A stretch of DNA of 64,000 nucleotides from Citreimonas salinaria (GCF_900107235.1 NZ_FNPF01000014.1:45137-109136); one strand, 5' to 3'. Shown: positions 39,003 through 48,754, counted from the stretch's first letter. Numbers and translations are program-made. Notes: generated from the sequence alone by a model not told the origin.

Positions 39003-39913
39003 TGAGCAAGCTTGATGAACGCGTTGTCCGCCATTCCCCCTCGCGCGGGGCAGGCAGCCCCGATGTCTGGGGCATCTACGAGCCCGACACCGGGTCGATC
39101 CAGTACATCTGCGCCGATCCGGCCACGAAGAAGGCGGCGCTGATCGACGTGGCGTGGAACTTCGATCCGAAGCACTACCGCTTCTCGACCGGCAGCATGG
39201 ACCAGGTGCTCGACCTGGTGCGCGAGAACGGCCTGACGGTCGAATGGGTCCTCGACACCCACCCGCATGCCGACCACGTGATGGCCTCGGCGCATCTGAA
39301 GGAGCGCACCGGCGCCCCGAACGCGATCGGCGAGAAGGTGCGCGACATCGCCGCCATCTGGAGCGATATCTACCACCTGCCGCACACCTTCGATCCGGAT
39401 CGCGATTTCGACCGGCTGTTCGCTGAGGGCGAGGTGTTCAAGATCGGGGAGCTGGACGTGACGGTGATGCTGTCGCCGGGACACACGCTGGGGTCGATCA
39501 CCTATGTCTGCGGCGACGCGGCCTTCACGCACGACACGCTGATGCAGCCCGACGTGGGCACCTCGCGCGCGGACTTCCCGGGCGGCGACGCGTCCCAGCT
39601 GTGGGAGACGATCCAGGCGATCCTGGCGCTGCCGGGCGACACGCGACTGTTCGTCGGGCACGATTACGGAGCACCCGACCGGGACGAGCCGGAATGGGAG
39701 GCGACCGTGGCCGAGCACAAGGCGCACAACGCCCACGTGAAGGACGGCACCCGGCGCGAGGACTGGATCGAGCGGCGCGAGGCCCGCGACGAGACGCTGC
39801 CGCTGCCCGACCGCATCCTTGCCGCGCTGCAAGTCAACCTGCGCGGCGGGCGCCTGCCCGAGGCCGAAAGCGACGGCCGGCACTACCTGAAGCTGCCGGT
39901 CGACCGCTTCTGA
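39002..39913 (+). CDS. blh: Persulfide dioxygenase-like MBL-fold hydrolase (Blh type)
   Basis: A 303-residue metallo-beta-lactamase-fold protein. The iron-binding motif THPHADHVMA (H-x-H-x-D-H) is near residue 83, with LSPGHTLGSITY, AFTHDTLM and FVGHDYG further on, as in ETHE1/Blh. It oxidises glutathione persulfide to sulfite in the sulfide-detoxification pathway. AAGGAG precedes the start. In the BigR operon of other bacteria the same gene occupies this place. Cytoplasmic; no rhodanese domain is fused. Confidence 0.9.
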   Translation: MSKLDERVVRHSPSRGAGSPDVWGIYEPDTGSIQYICADPATKKAALIDVAWNFDPKHYRFSTGSMDQVLDLVRENGLTVEWVLDTHPHADHVMASAHLKERTGAPNAIGEKVRDIAAIWSDIYHLPHTFDPDRDFDRLFAEGEVFKIGELDVTVMLSPGHTLGSITYVCGDAAFTHDTLMQPDVGTSRADFPGGDASQLWETIQAILALPGDTRLFVGHDYGAPDRDEPEWEATVAEHKAHNAHVKDGTRREDWIERREARDETLPLPDRILAALQVNLRGGRLPEAESDGRHYLKLPVDRF

Positions 39914-39997
39914 ACCGCGGATTTTCCGCAAGCGGCGCGCCGGCGAACGGCGCGCCGCCAGCCTTTCCCGATCCACCAGCCTTGAAGGCCAGACATC

Positions 39998-41772
39998 ATG
40001 TCGTTGTCCCGTTACTTTCCGATCCTCGACTGGGGACGCCGCTATGACCGGCAGGATCTGACCGGCGACGGCCTTGCCGCGGCGATCGTCACGATCATGC
40101 TGATTCCGCAATCGCTGGCCTATGCCATGCTTGCGGGCTTGCCGCCGGTGGTGGGGCTTTACGCTTCGATCCTTCCGCTGGTCGCCTACGCCATCTTCGG
40201 CACGAGCCGCACGCTTGCCGTGGGGCCGGTGGCCGTCGTCTCGCTGCTACGGCAACGGCGGCCGGGGCGGTGGCCGAACCGGGCAGCGCAGACTATATCG
40301 CCGCGGCCCTTGCACTGGCGCTGCTGTCGGGGCTGATGCTGGTCGTGATGGGCGTCTTCCGGCTGGGTTTCGTCGCGAACCTGCTGTCGCATCCGGTCAT
40401 CTCCGGCTTCATCACCGCGTCGGGCATCCTCATCGCGACGAGCCAGCTTCAGCACATCCTCGGCGTGCGTGCCGGAGGGCACGACATGGTGGAGCTGCTG
40501 GACTCGTTGTGGACGTCCCTGCCGCAGGTGAACCTGCCGACGCTGATCGTGGGCGCGGCGGCGACCACCTTCCTGTTCTGGTCGCGCACGCAGCTTCGGC
40601 CGACGCTGGCGCGGCTGGGCCTGCGTCCCGGCGCGGCGGCACTGCTGGCGCGCACCGGCCCGGTGCTGGCGGTGATCGTCTCGATCCTTGCCGTGGTGCT
40701 GCTCGATCTCACCGCGGCCGGGGTCTCGGTCGTGGGCGAGGTGCCGCAGGGCTTGCCGCCCTTCAGCGTGCCCGACGTCGACCCGGGCCTGTGGGTGACG
40801 CTGCTGCCGGCGGCGTTCATGATCTCGGTCATCGGCTTCGTCGAATCCGTCTCGGTCGCGCAGACGCTGGCGGCCAAGCGGCGCCAGTCGATCCAGCCCG
40901 ACCAGGAGCTGATCGGCCTGGGCGCCGCGAACCTGGCGGCGGCCTTCTCGGGCGGGTATCCCGTCACCGGCGGCTTCGCCCGGTCGGTCGTCAATTTCGA
41001 CGCGGGCGCGCAGACGCCCGCCGCCGGGGCCTACACCGCGATCGGGATCGCGCTGGCCTCGGTGTTCCTGACGCCGCTGCTGTACTTCCTGCCGACCGCG
41101 GTTCTGGCCGCGACCATCATCGTGGCGGTGCTGAGCCTCGTGGATCTGGGCGCGCTGCCCCGCACGTGGCGCTATTCCCGGCACGATTTCACCGCGCTTG
41201 CCGTCACGATCCTCGTCACGCTGGGCGCCGGCGTCGAGGCGGGCATCTTGTCGGGCATCGCGATCTCGGTGCTGTTGCTGCTGTGGCGCACGTCGCGTCC
41301 GCACGTGGCGGTCCTGGGCCAGGTGCCCGGCACCGCGCATTACCGCAACATCCGCCGTCACGACGTGATCCGCGCGCCCGAGGTGCTGAGCCTGCGCATC
41401 GACGAAAGCCTGTACTTCGGCAATGCGCGCGCGATCGAGGGCGTGGTGCAGGAGGCGGTCGCGCGGCATCCCCGCGTCCGGCACGTGATCCTCAACTGCG
41501 CCGCGGTGAACGGCATCGACTCGAGCGCGATGGAGAGCCTCGAACTGATCATGCACCGCCTTTCGGACCAGCAGATCGCCCTGCACCTGTCCGAGGTGAA
41601 GGGCCCGGTCATGGACCGCCTCGCGCGCACCGAGTTCCTGTCGCATCTCACCGGCCAGGTGTTCCTGTCGCACCACGAGGCGCTGGCCGCGCTCGCCCCC
41701 GAGACGACCCGCACGGCCGATGCCGCGCGACGCCCCCCCATCGACGCCGCGAAGCCGTTTCCGGAACAGTGA
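39998..41772 (+). pseudogene. SulP-family sulfate/sulfite transporter with a one-base frameshift
   Basis: A SulP anion transporter read in two frames. The first 84 codons ([15 protein letters not shown]... [11 protein letters not shown]) run from 39998; homology resumes at 40249 in another frame as [16 protein letters not shown] and continues through the membrane core (SHPVISGFITASGILI, SGGYPVTGGFARS) to a C-terminal STAS domain (SLRIDESLYFGNARAIEGV). Losing one base between 40248 and 40249 explains it: restoring it gives [11 protein letters not shown] with no gap. An intact version would be about 592 residues. It may be a real inactivating mutation or a sequencing error. Last gene of the BigR operon. 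Confidence 0.85.
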
Positions 41773-41780
41773 TCCGCATC

Positions 41781-41814
41781 GGCGCGCCCGTGCCGGTCCC
41801 GGCATGGGCGCGCC
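41781..41814. terminator. Large hairpin between convergent sulP and kynA
   Basis: GGCGCGCCC-G-TGCC (41781-41794) pairs with GGCA-T-GGGCGCGCC (41801-41814), a 14-pair stem with one G-U pair and a six-base loop. It lacks a T-run, so termination may be weak or factor dependent. It fills most of the 66-base gap between the two stop codons. Confidence 0.5.
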
Positions 41815-41838
41815 GGGCGCCCGTCGGCGCGGCCGCCG

Positions 41839-42672
41839 TCAGAGCCCGCCGCGCACCGACCAGAGCTCGGGGAACAGCTCGACGTCGAGCATCTTGCGCA
41901 GGTACTGCACGCCGCTGGTGCCGCCGGTGCCGCGCTTGAAGCCGATGACGCGTTCCACGGTGGTGACGTGGTTGAACCGCCAGCGGCGGAAGTAATCCTC
42001 GAGGTCGACCAGCTTCTCGGCCAGTTCGTAGAGCGTCCAGTGCCGGGCGGTGTCGCTGTAGACGACGTGCCAGGCGGCCTCGATCTCGGACACGTGGGAA
42101 TGCGGCGCGCGCAGGCGGCGGAAGCCCTCGGGGAAGGTCGCGCCGGTGTCCTCGGCCAGCCGGTCGAGTGCCACGTGGTAGAGCGACGGGCGGTCGAGTT
42201 CGCGGGTCAGCAGGGCGTGCGTCTCGGGGCGGTGGTCGTGCACGCGCATCATGTTCGGATTGCGGTTGCCCAGCGCGAATTCGATCAGCCGGTACTGGTG
42301 CGACTGGAAGCCCGAGGACTTGCCCAGCGCCTCGCGGAAGGTCGTGTAGTCGCTTGGCGTCATCGTGCGCAGCACGTCCCACGCGGAATTGAGTTGCTCG
42401 AAGATGCGCGCGACGCGCGACAGGATCTTGAACGCGGGCTGAAAATCGCGCCGGGCAAGGGCGTCGCGCGCGGCGCCGACCTCGTGCAGGGCCAGCTTCA
42501 TCCACAGCTCGGACGTCTGGTGCTGGACGATGAACAGCATCTCGTCATGGGCGTCCGACAGCGGCGCCTGCGCGCTCAGAATCTTGTCGAGGCCGAGATA
42601 GTCGCCATAGCTCATGTCCCGGTCGAAGGTCATCTGCGCGCCTTCGGTTCCTGGGTCGTATGCGTCGGTCAT
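41839..42672 (-). CDS. kynA: Tryptophan 2,3-dioxygenase
   Basis: A 277-residue haem enzyme that opens the indole ring of tryptophan to N-formylkynurenine. Signature stretches are [27 protein letters not shown] [31 protein letters not shown] (haem His) and [13 protein letters not shown]. The ATG at 42672 overlaps the stop of the AKR-RidA gene by four bases. No kynB or kynU gene is present in the window, so either later pathway genes lie elsewhere or the enzyme works on a related indole compound in this operon. Confidence 0.94.
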   Translation of the reverse strand: MTDAYDPGTEGAQMTFDRDMSYGDYLGLDKILSAQAPLSDAHDEMLFIVQHQTSELWMKLALHEVGAARDALARRDFQPAFKILSRVARIFEQLNSAWDVLRTMTPSDYTTFREALGKSSGFQSHQYRLIEFALGNRNPNMMRVHDHRPETHALLTRELDRPSLYHVALDRLAEDTGATFPEGFRRLRAPHSHVSEIEAAWHVVYSDTARHWTLYELAEKLVDLEDYFRRWRFNHVTTVERVIGFKRGTGGTSGVQYLRKMLDVELFPELWSVRGGL

Positions 42673-44135
42673 GCCGCGTCTCCGATCACCGCCTCGGCCT
42701 CGATCTCGACCTTGTAGCCGCCGATCAGGCCCGCCACGACGACCAGCGTGTTGGCCGGCTTGATGGCGCCGAAGACGCGGCCATGCGCGCGCGAGATCGC
42801 TTCGACGTCGGCCTCGTCGGTGATGTAGATGCGCGTGCGCCCCACGTCCTCGGGGCGCGCGCCGAGGGCCGACAGCGCGGCGAGGATCTTGTCGAGCACG
42901 TAGGTCGTCTGCGCGCCGGCATCGTCGGGCGCGACCACGCGCGCCGCGCCGGCGGTGGCGGTGGTGCCCGAGACGAAGACCCGCTCGCCCACCCGTTGGG
43001 CGCGGGCGTAGCCGGCGATGTCCTCCCACTCCGATCCCGTCAGGACGCGGGTCGCGCCTGGGCGAGCGGCGGGCTCGGCCTCGTGCGCGCGGGGAATCGC
43101 GTCGAGGTGGTGCGAGAGATCGCCCGAGGCGGTCAGGAACGGCGGCTTGCGGTACTCGTCGCCGCAATCGCCGGGGACCATCTTAGTCTGCGCGAAGGCC
43201 ACGTCCAGCGTGGCGCGGTCGTCCGCCTCGAGGCTTAGCGTGAACAGCCGCGCGTTGTCGGCCATATGCTCGGCCTCGCCCAGCCGCGCGCCGATGATCG
43301 TGGCGGCGACGGCGTCGTGGTCCAGAACCCAGCGGGTCGCCACGTTCGACACCGACACGCCGTGCTTGTCGGCGATGCCCTTGGCCGCGTGCAGGATGGC
43401 CTGGAACGCGTCCCAGCCGCCGATCGTTTCGATGAAGCGGCGGTACTTCATCTTCGACCAGTCGCCGATGGCCGCCGGGTCCGGCGCGCCGACCCACTTG
43501 TCGGACAGGAAGCCGCCGCAGAGCGTGCCGTAGGCGAACAACTTCACCCCCGTCTCACGCGACAGGGCGGACAGCGCGCCCGCCGCGCGGCGGTCGACCA
43601 GCGAGAAGGACACCTGGTTGCTGACCAGCGGCACGCCGTCCTTCAGTGCCACACGCAAGTGGTCGGCGTCGAAGTTGGTCACGCCGATCTCGGCGACCAG
43701 GCCCTGTTCGCGCAGCTCGGCCAGTTCGTGCAGCGCGTCGAGCCATGCTGGGTGCTGGAAGCTCCACCAGTGGAATTGCAGCAGGTCCACGCGGTCCACG
43801 CCGAGACGGTCGAGCCGCTCCTGCACGCCGGCGCGCACGACCTCGGGGGTCATCGGGCCGGGCTTGGGACACCACTTGGTGAAGGCCAGCGGGCGGCGGT
43901 CCGACGGGCGCGCCAGCATGCGGCCGGCGATGATCTCGGCGCTGCCGTAATGGTCGGCCATGTCGAACGTGTCGAAGCCCACGCGGGCGTAGGCGGCGAG
44001 GTCGTCGGCAGCCTTGTCCGGGTCCAGCGTCTCGCCGTCCTTCTCCATGTCGGCGACCTGCCACAGGCCGACCAGCGTCTGCGCGATGTCGAGCGAGCCC
44101 AGCCGGGTGCGGGCGGGGCGGGGCGTGTCAAGCAT
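42669..44135 (-). CDS. Aldo/keto reductase-RidA-like fusion protein
   Basis: A 488-residue protein. Residues about 1-335 form an aldo/keto reductase with the catalytic tetrad visible: Asp and Tyr in [11 protein letters not shown], Lys in [10 protein letters not shown] and His in LLQFHWWSF. Residues about 365-488 form a YjgF/RidA domain ([46 protein letters not shown]). In that domain the Arg needed for imine deaminase activity is Asn (KPANTLVVV), which suggests a Rid4-7-type role. It overlaps gntR by eight bases and kynA by four. A combined oxidoreduction and imine/enamine-handling function is inferred. Confidence 0.87.
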   Translation of the reverse strand: MLDTPRPARTRLGSLDIAQTLVGLWQVADMEKDGETLDPDKAADDLAAYARVGFDTFDMADHYGSAEIIAGRMLARPSDRRPLAFTKWCPKPGPMTPEVVRAGVQERLDRLGVDRVDLLQFHWWSFQHPAWLDALHELAELREQGLVAEIGVTNFDADHLRVALKDGVPLVSNQVSFSLVDRRAAGALSALSRETGVKLFAYGTLCGGFLSDKWVGAPDPAAIGDWSKMKYRRFIETIGGWDAFQAILHAAKGIADKHGVSVSNVATRWVLDHDAVAATIIGARLGEAEHMADNARLFTLSLEADDRATLDVAFAQTKMVPGDCGDEYRKPPFLTASGDLSHHLDAIPRAHEAEPAARPGATRVLTGSEWEDIAGYARAQRVGERVFVSGTTATAGAARVVAPDDAGAQTTYVLDKILAALSALGARPEDVGRTRIYITDEADVEAISRAHGRVFGAIKPANTLVVVAGLIGGYKVEIEAEAVIGDAA

Positions 44136-44799
44136 GGCGGGCGGCCTCTTCGATGCGGTGGGACAGGAGAGCGAAGCTGCGCTCGATGTCGCGGGTCAGC
44201 GCGGCCACGGCCGCGTCGGCGTCGCCGGCCTTCATGGCGGCGACGATCTCGTGGTGGTGGCGGTGTTCTTCCAACTGCAGGGCCTGCTCTTCGCGGATCA
44301 CGAGGTTGAGGTAGGCGCCGTACTGCATCCACAGCGCCTCGATCAGCGGCAGCAGGACGGGCGAGGCGGACAGGGAATAGAGCGCGAAGTGGAAGGCGTA
44401 GTTGCGTTCCAGGTCGGGGCGGAGGGCGCTGGTCTCGGCCTCGCGCAGAAGCGCGTCCAGCCGGGCGAAGTCGTCGGCACCGGCCCGGTCCATCGCCGCT
44501 CGCAGCGTCAGCGATTCAAGCGCCAGGCGCGCGGCCTTGAGGTCGGAAATGCGGCGCGCGTCGAAGGGCGGCACCATCAGCGTGCGCGACGGCGTGTCGA
44601 TCAGCGCGCCCTCGGCCACCAGCCGGCGCACGGCCTCGCGCACCGGCGTCATCGAGCAGCCCAGTTGGTCGGCCAGGTCACGCAGGCTGAGCACGTCACC
44701 CGGCGCGAATTCGCCCCGCGTGAAGGCGCCCTTGAGCGCGTCGTAGACCGTTTCGCGCAGCTTCGACTGGTCGATCCGGGCAAGCCGTGGCTGGTTCAT
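44128..44799 (-). CDS. GntR-family (FCD domain) transcriptional regulator
   Basis: A 223-residue regulator with an N-terminal winged HTH (LRDLADQLGCSMTPVREAVR) and an all-helical FCD ligand-binding domain (about 90-215) with the metal/ligand His residues in NYAFHFALY and EEHRHHHEIVAAMKAGD. The ATG at 44799 is favoured over 44805 because GGAG is then six bases upstream. It heads the operon gntR-AKR/RidA-kynA and is divergent from the transporter operon, so it most likely controls both and senses the transported compound or a catabolite. Confidence 0.92.
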   Translation of the reverse strand: MNQPRLARIDQSKLRETVYDALKGAFTRGEFAPGDVLSLRDLADQLGCSMTPVREAVRRLVAEGALIDTPSRTLMVPPFDARRISDLKAARLALESLTLRAAMDRAGADDFARLDALLREAETSALRPDLERNYAFHFALYSLSASPVLLPLIEALWMQYGAYLNLVIREEQALQLEEHRHHHEIVAAMKAGDADAAVAALTRDIERSFALLSHRIEEAARHA

Positions 44800-44898
44800 G
44801 GGCATCTCCGCGGCCGCCGTGCGGACCGTTCGAGAAAAAGTTTGACACGTCGGGCCGGTTTTACACAACATCAAATATCACAGATCAAAGGTTTCGCG
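44800..44898. promoter_or_regulatory. Divergent control region between gntR and the transporter operon
   Basis: This 99-base gap must hold promoters for both operons. A TTGACA hexamer at 44842-44847 fits a rightward -35; its -10 is poor (ACAACA at 17 bases spacing). The AT-rich stretch 44860-44890 is where a FCD-type operator would be expected, but no clear palindrome could be fixed. Confidence 0.4.
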
Positions 44899-45270
44899 AT
44901 GACGGCAAAGGATGACGGGTTCTGGCTATACGATCTGCGGATCGAAACCGTGCTGGACGGTCGCACGCCCGTCTGCCGGCATGTCGAGGGCGAGTTCTTT
45001 CGCATGCTGGGCGAGAACCTGGTGTTCGAGGCCGGGCAGAAGGTCTCGGCCTACGCGCTGGCGGCGATCCTGCCGCTGCTGCCCGCGAAGCAGCGTATGA
45101 CCGACGCGAACGACTGGATGAGCACCGACGCCGAGATCGCCTGCCCCGACCCGCATTGCGGCGGGCGCTTCCGCATCGTGCGCGAGGGCAAGCGCCGGTT
45201 CTGCCATGCCGAGACCACGGGCCTGCCCGAAAGCCGCACCACCCCCTACTGGAAGGACAGCACCGCATGA
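44899..45270 (+). CDS. TIGR04076-like small protein
   Basis: A 123-residue protein that fits the pattern of TIGR04076: VCRHVEGEFFRMLGENLVFE, AAILPLLPAKQRM and IACPDPHCGGRFRIV. The family has no known activity; it often sits beside redox enzymes. Conserved Cys residues (VCRH, ACPDPHCGG, FCHAE) could bind a metal. It is first in the rightward operon and overlaps the next gene by four bases, so it is made together with the aldo/keto reductase. Confidence 0.68.
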   Translation: MTAKDDGFWLYDLRIETVLDGRTPVCRHVEGEFFRMLGENLVFEAGQKVSAYALAAILPLLPAKQRMTDANDWMSTDAEIACPDPHCGGRFRIVREGKRRFCHAETTGLPESRTTPYWKDSTA

Positions 45271-46346
45271 GCGTCGAGACCACCGACCTGCGCCCCGGCC
45301 ACACGATCAGCCGCGTGATCCGCGGGGGCTGGCAACTGGCCGGCGATCACGGCGCGGTCGACCGGGCCGAGGCGATCGCGGACATGGAGGCGTTCGTCGA
45401 CGCCGGCATCACCACCTTCGACTGCGCCGACATCTATACCGGCGTCGAGGAGATGATCGGCGACTTCATCGCCGACCTGCGGGCGCGTCGCGGGGCCGAG
45501 GCGGCGGATCGTGTCGTCGTGCACACCAAGCTGGTGCCCGACCTGTCCCGCCTGCCCGACCTGCGCGCGGACGAGGTCGAGGCGATCGTCGACCGCTCGC
45601 TGAAGCGTCTGCGGGTGGAAAAACTGGACCTGGTGCAGTTCTACTGGTGGGACCTGACGCTTGGCGATCCTGTCGCGGCGATGCAGGTGCTGAAGGACTG
45701 CCAGCAGAAGGGCAAGATCGGAAACCTCGGCGTGACCAACTGGGACGCCGCCGACACGAAGCCGTTCGTCGAGGCGGGCATCGACCTGGTGTCGACGCAG
45801 GTCCAGTATTCCGTGCTCGACCGCCGGCCGGCGCTGGGGCTGACCGACTGGGCGGCGGCGCACGACCTGCGACTGCTGTGCTACGGCACGCTGGCGGGCG
45901 GCTTCCTGACCGAGACCTGGCTGGGCAACGCCGATCCCGGCTTCGCGTTCGAGAACCGCAGCCTCGTGAAATACCGGCTGATCATCGACGAGTTCGGCCC
46001 GTGGGAGCTGTTCCAGGAGTTGTTGCAGACGCTGAAGGCGGTGGGCGACCGGCACGGCGTGTCGGTGTCCTCGGTCGCCACCGCCTGGGTGCTGGACCAG
46101 CCGCAGGTCGCCGCCGCCATCGTCGGCGCGCGTTACGCCCGCCATCTGCCCAAGACGCTGCAGGTCTTCGACGCGAAGCTGACCGAGGCCGACCACGCCG
46201 AGATCGGCGCGGTGATCGCGCGTGCGGCCGGGCCGAACGGGCCCGTCTTCGGGCTGGAGGGCGACCGCACCAGCCGCCACGGCCGGATCATGAAGTACAA
46301 CCTCAACACCAACCCGAACGACGCCGTCCTGGGCACCGCGACATGA
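45267..46346 (+). CDS. Aldo/keto reductase, paralogue with altered catalytic His
   Basis: A 359-residue protein that is a paralogue of the reductase half of the fusion 2 kb away (shared blocks HGVSVSSVATAWVLDQPQV against [19 protein letters not shown]). Asp and Tyr (FDCADIYTGVEE) and Lys (VVHTKLVPDL) of the tetrad are present, but the usual His in the QFHWW position is Tyr (LVQFYWWDL). Activity may be changed or limited. The two proteins might work as different subunits or on different substrates. ATGA overlaps on both sides couple it to its neighbours. Confidence 0.87.
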   Translation: MSVETTDLRPGHTISRVIRGGWQLAGDHGAVDRAEAIADMEAFVDAGITTFDCADIYTGVEEMIGDFIADLRARRGAEAADRVVVHTKLVPDLSRLPDLRADEVEAIVDRSLKRLRVEKLDLVQFYWWDLTLGDPVAAMQVLKDCQQKGKIGNLGVTNWDAADTKPFVEAGIDLVSTQVQYSVLDRRPALGLTDWAAAHDLRLLCYGTLAGGFLTETWLGNADPGFAFENRSLVKYRLIIDEFGPWELFQELLQTLKAVGDRHGVSVSSVATAWVLDQPQVAAAIVGARYARHLPKTLQVFDAKLTEADHAEIGAVIARAAGPNGPVFGLEGDRTSRHGRIMKYNLNTNPNDAVLGTAT

Positions 46347-47116
46347 GCGACGTGCTGCTGCAGACACGCGGCCTGGCGCGCAGCTTCGGCCCGATGAAGG
46401 CGGTCGACGATGTGTCGATCGCGGTCCGTCGCGGCACGATCACCGGGCTGATCGGCCCCAACGGCGCGGGCAAGTCGACGCTGTTCAACCTGTTGACCGG
46501 CACGCTGGCGGCGGATTCCGGGACGGTCATGCTGGGCGGGGCGGACGTGACCGGCCTGTCGCCGGACCGGCTGTTCGGACGCGGCCTCGGCCGGACGTTC
46601 CAGATCCCCCGCCCCTTCGCGCGGATGTCGGTGCTGGAGAACGTGATGCTCGCGCCGCTGCGGCAGACGGGCGAACGGCTTTGGGGCCCGTTCCTGCGCC
46701 CCGGCGCGATGCGCGACGACGAGAGGCGCATCCGCGACCGCGCGCTCGAGGTGCTGGATTTCGTGACGCTGGCGCCGCTGGCCGATCACCCGGCGGGCAA
46801 GATCTCGGGCGGGCAGATGAAGCTGCTGGAGTTGGCGCGCGTGCTGATGGGCGATCCGGAGATCATCCTGCTGGACGAACCCGCGGCGGGGGTGAACCCC
46901 ACGCTGGCGGGCACCCTGATCGAGAAGATCGAAGAGCTGAACCGGCAGGGCAAGACCTTCGTCATCATCGAGCACGACATGGATTTCATCATGCGCCACT
47001 GCGACCCGATCATCGCGCTGGCCGAGGGGCGCGTGGTGTTCGAGGGCACGGCGGCCGAGGCGCAGGCGAACCCGGTCCTGCTCGAGGCCTACCTGGGGAC
47101 GATGGCCGATGCCTGA
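46343..47116 (+). CDS. livG: Branched-chain-type ABC transporter ATP-binding protein (LivG-like)
   Basis: A 257-residue ABC ATPase: [16 protein letters not shown] (Walker A), GLGRTFQIPRPFARMS, the ISGGQMKLLELARVL signature and LLDEPAAGVNPTL. It belongs to the high-affinity branched-chain amino acid family (HAAT), which also transports amides, urea and aromatic compounds. It overlaps the AKR gene by four bases, so transport and catabolic genes form one transcript. Confidence 0.9.
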   Translation: MSDVLLQTRGLARSFGPMKAVDDVSIAVRRGTITGLIGPNGAGKSTLFNLLTGTLAADSGTVMLGGADVTGLSPDRLFGRGLGRTFQIPRPFARMSVLENVMLAPLRQTGERLWGPFLRPGAMRDDERRIRDRALEVLDFVTLAPLADHPAGKISGGQMKLLELARVLMGDPEIILLDEPAAGVNPTLAGTLIEKIEELNRQGKTFVIIEHDMDFIMRHCDPIIALAEGRVVFEGTAAEAQANPVLLEAYLGTMADA

Positions 47117-47843
47117 ACCGGTGCTGTCCTGCGCGGGCGTGACCGCCGGCTACGTGCGCGACCTGCCGATCCTGCACGGCGTGGACCTGGTTGCGCACAA
47201 GGCCACGATCACCGCGATCATCGGGCCGAACGGCGCGGGCAAGTCGACGCTGATCAAGGCGATCGCCGGGCTGGTGCCGGTGAGCGCGGGTGCGATCGCG
47301 CTGAACGGGCGCGAGATCACCAACATCCGCCCCGACCGGCTGTCGACCGAGGGCGTCGCCTACGTGCCGCAGAACGACAACATCTTCCGCACGCTGACCA
47401 TCCGCGAGAACCTGACCCTGGCGCTGCGCCGGGCGGGCGCGCGGCGCGAGGCGATCTTCGACCGGCTGATGACGCAATTCCCCGCGCTGAAGGACAAGCT
47501 GGACGACAAGGCCGGCTCGCTGTCGGGCGGGCAGCGGCAGTTCCTGGCGGTCGCCAACGCGCTGGCGTCCGAGCCGCGGCTGATCCTGATGGACGAACCC
47601 TCGGCCGGGCTGTCGCCCAAGGCGGCCGAGGAGGTGCTGGAGATGGCGCGCGCGTTGACTGACTCGGGCGTGACGATCCTGCTGGTCGAGCAGAACGTGA
47701 CGCAGGCGCTGCGCCTGTCGGATTACTGCTATATCCTGGCCGAGGGGCGCAACCAGGTCGACGGCAAGGCGGCCGATCTGCTGGGCGATCGCGTCGTGGC
47801 CGACATCTACCTTGGCGGCCGGCGCAAGAGGGTGAACGCATGA
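47109..47843 (+). CDS. livF: Branched-chain-type ABC transporter ATP-binding protein (LivF-like)
   Basis: A 244-residue second ATPase of the same importer: [30 protein letters not shown] (typical LivF Q-loop), [16 protein letters not shown] and LILMDEPSAGLSP. It starts inside the last eight bases of livG and ends in an ATGA overlap with livH. Confidence 0.9.
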   Translation: MPEPVLSCAGVTAGYVRDLPILHGVDLVAHKATITAIIGPNGAGKSTLIKAIAGLVPVSAGAIALNGREITNIRPDRLSTEGVAYVPQNDNIFRTLTIRENLTLALRRAGARREAIFDRLMTQFPALKDKLDDKAGSLSGGQRQFLAVANALASEPRLILMDEPSAGLSPKAAEEVLEMARALTDSGVTILLVEQNVTQALRLSDYCYILAEGRNQVDGKAADLLGDRVVADIYLGGRRKRVNA

Positions 47844-48754
47844 TCCAGCATCTCGTCGACGGCGTGCTGGTGGGCGCGATCTACGCGCTGGGGGCGATCG
47901 GGCTGACCATGGTCATGCACATGCTGCGCTTCGCCAACTTCAGCCATGCCGAACTGCTGTCGGTCGGGGCCTACGTGGCGCTGGTCTTCGACAAGCTGTT
48001 CGGCGCGCTGGCGCCGGTGCTGACGGCAAAGATCGGGCCGCTGTCCATGTCCTTCGCGCTGGCGCTGGCGGTGCTGGTGTCCATGGCGGTTACCGCAGCC
48101 ACGGCGGTGCTGATCGACAAGCTGGTGTTCAAGCGCATCCGCGAACGCGGCGAGGAGCTGTCGATGGTCTTCGCGTCTTTCGGCGTGGCGCTGATCGTGC
48201 GCAACCTGATCGGGCTGGCCTTCGGGCTGGGCACGACGCTCTACAACTCGGACATCGCGTTTGCCATGGTGCTGAGCACCGATCCCCTGATCCTCGTCCG
48301 GCCGGACCAGATCTTCACCCTGTCGGCAGCGCTGGTGCTGATGGTGGTGCTGCACCTGGTGCTGTCGCGCACGACCTTCGGCTATGCCCTGCGGGCGGTC
48401 GCCGAGAACGCGAGCCTTGCGCAGGTGGCCGGCGTCAACCTGCGGCGCATCGTGATCGCCGTCTGGGTCATCGGCGGGGCGTTGGCGGCGGCGGCGGGCG
48501 TGTTCTACGCGCTGACCAACCAGATCACGCCGATGATCGGCCGCGACCTGCTGATGCCGGTCTTCGCCGCCACGATCGTTGGCGGGATCGGCTCGATCTA
48601 CGGCGCGGCGCTGGGCGGTTTCCTGGTGGGGCTGGCGGCGAACCTGGCGCTGGTTGTGCTACCCTCGGGCTACGCGCCGTCGATGCCGTTCCTGATCATC
48701 CTGGCGGTGCTGACGTTACGCCCGCACGGCCTGCTTGGAGTGGCGCGCGCATGA
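47840..48754 (+). CDS. livH: Branched-chain-type ABC transporter permease (LivH-like)
   Basis: A 304-residue inner-membrane protein with about eight helices and the LivH pattern IYALGAIGLTMVMHMLRFAN near the N terminus and GGIGSIYGAALGGFLVGL near the C terminus. With LivM it forms the translocation pore. Overlaps both neighbours by four bases. Confidence 0.92.
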   Translation: MIQHLVDGVLVGAIYALGAIGLTMVMHMLRFANFSHAELLSVGAYVALVFDKLFGALAPVLTAKIGPLSMSFALALAVLVSMAVTAATAVLIDKLVFKRIRERGEELSMVFASFGVALIVRNLIGLAFGLGTTLYNSDIAFAMVLSTDPLILVRPDQIFTLSAALVLMVVLHLVLSRTTFGYALRAVAENASLAQVAGVNLRRIVIAVWVIGGALAAAAGVFYALTNQITPMIGRDLLMPVFAATIVGGIGSIYGAALGGFLVGLAANLALVVLPSGYAPSMPFLIILAVLTLRPHGLLGVARA

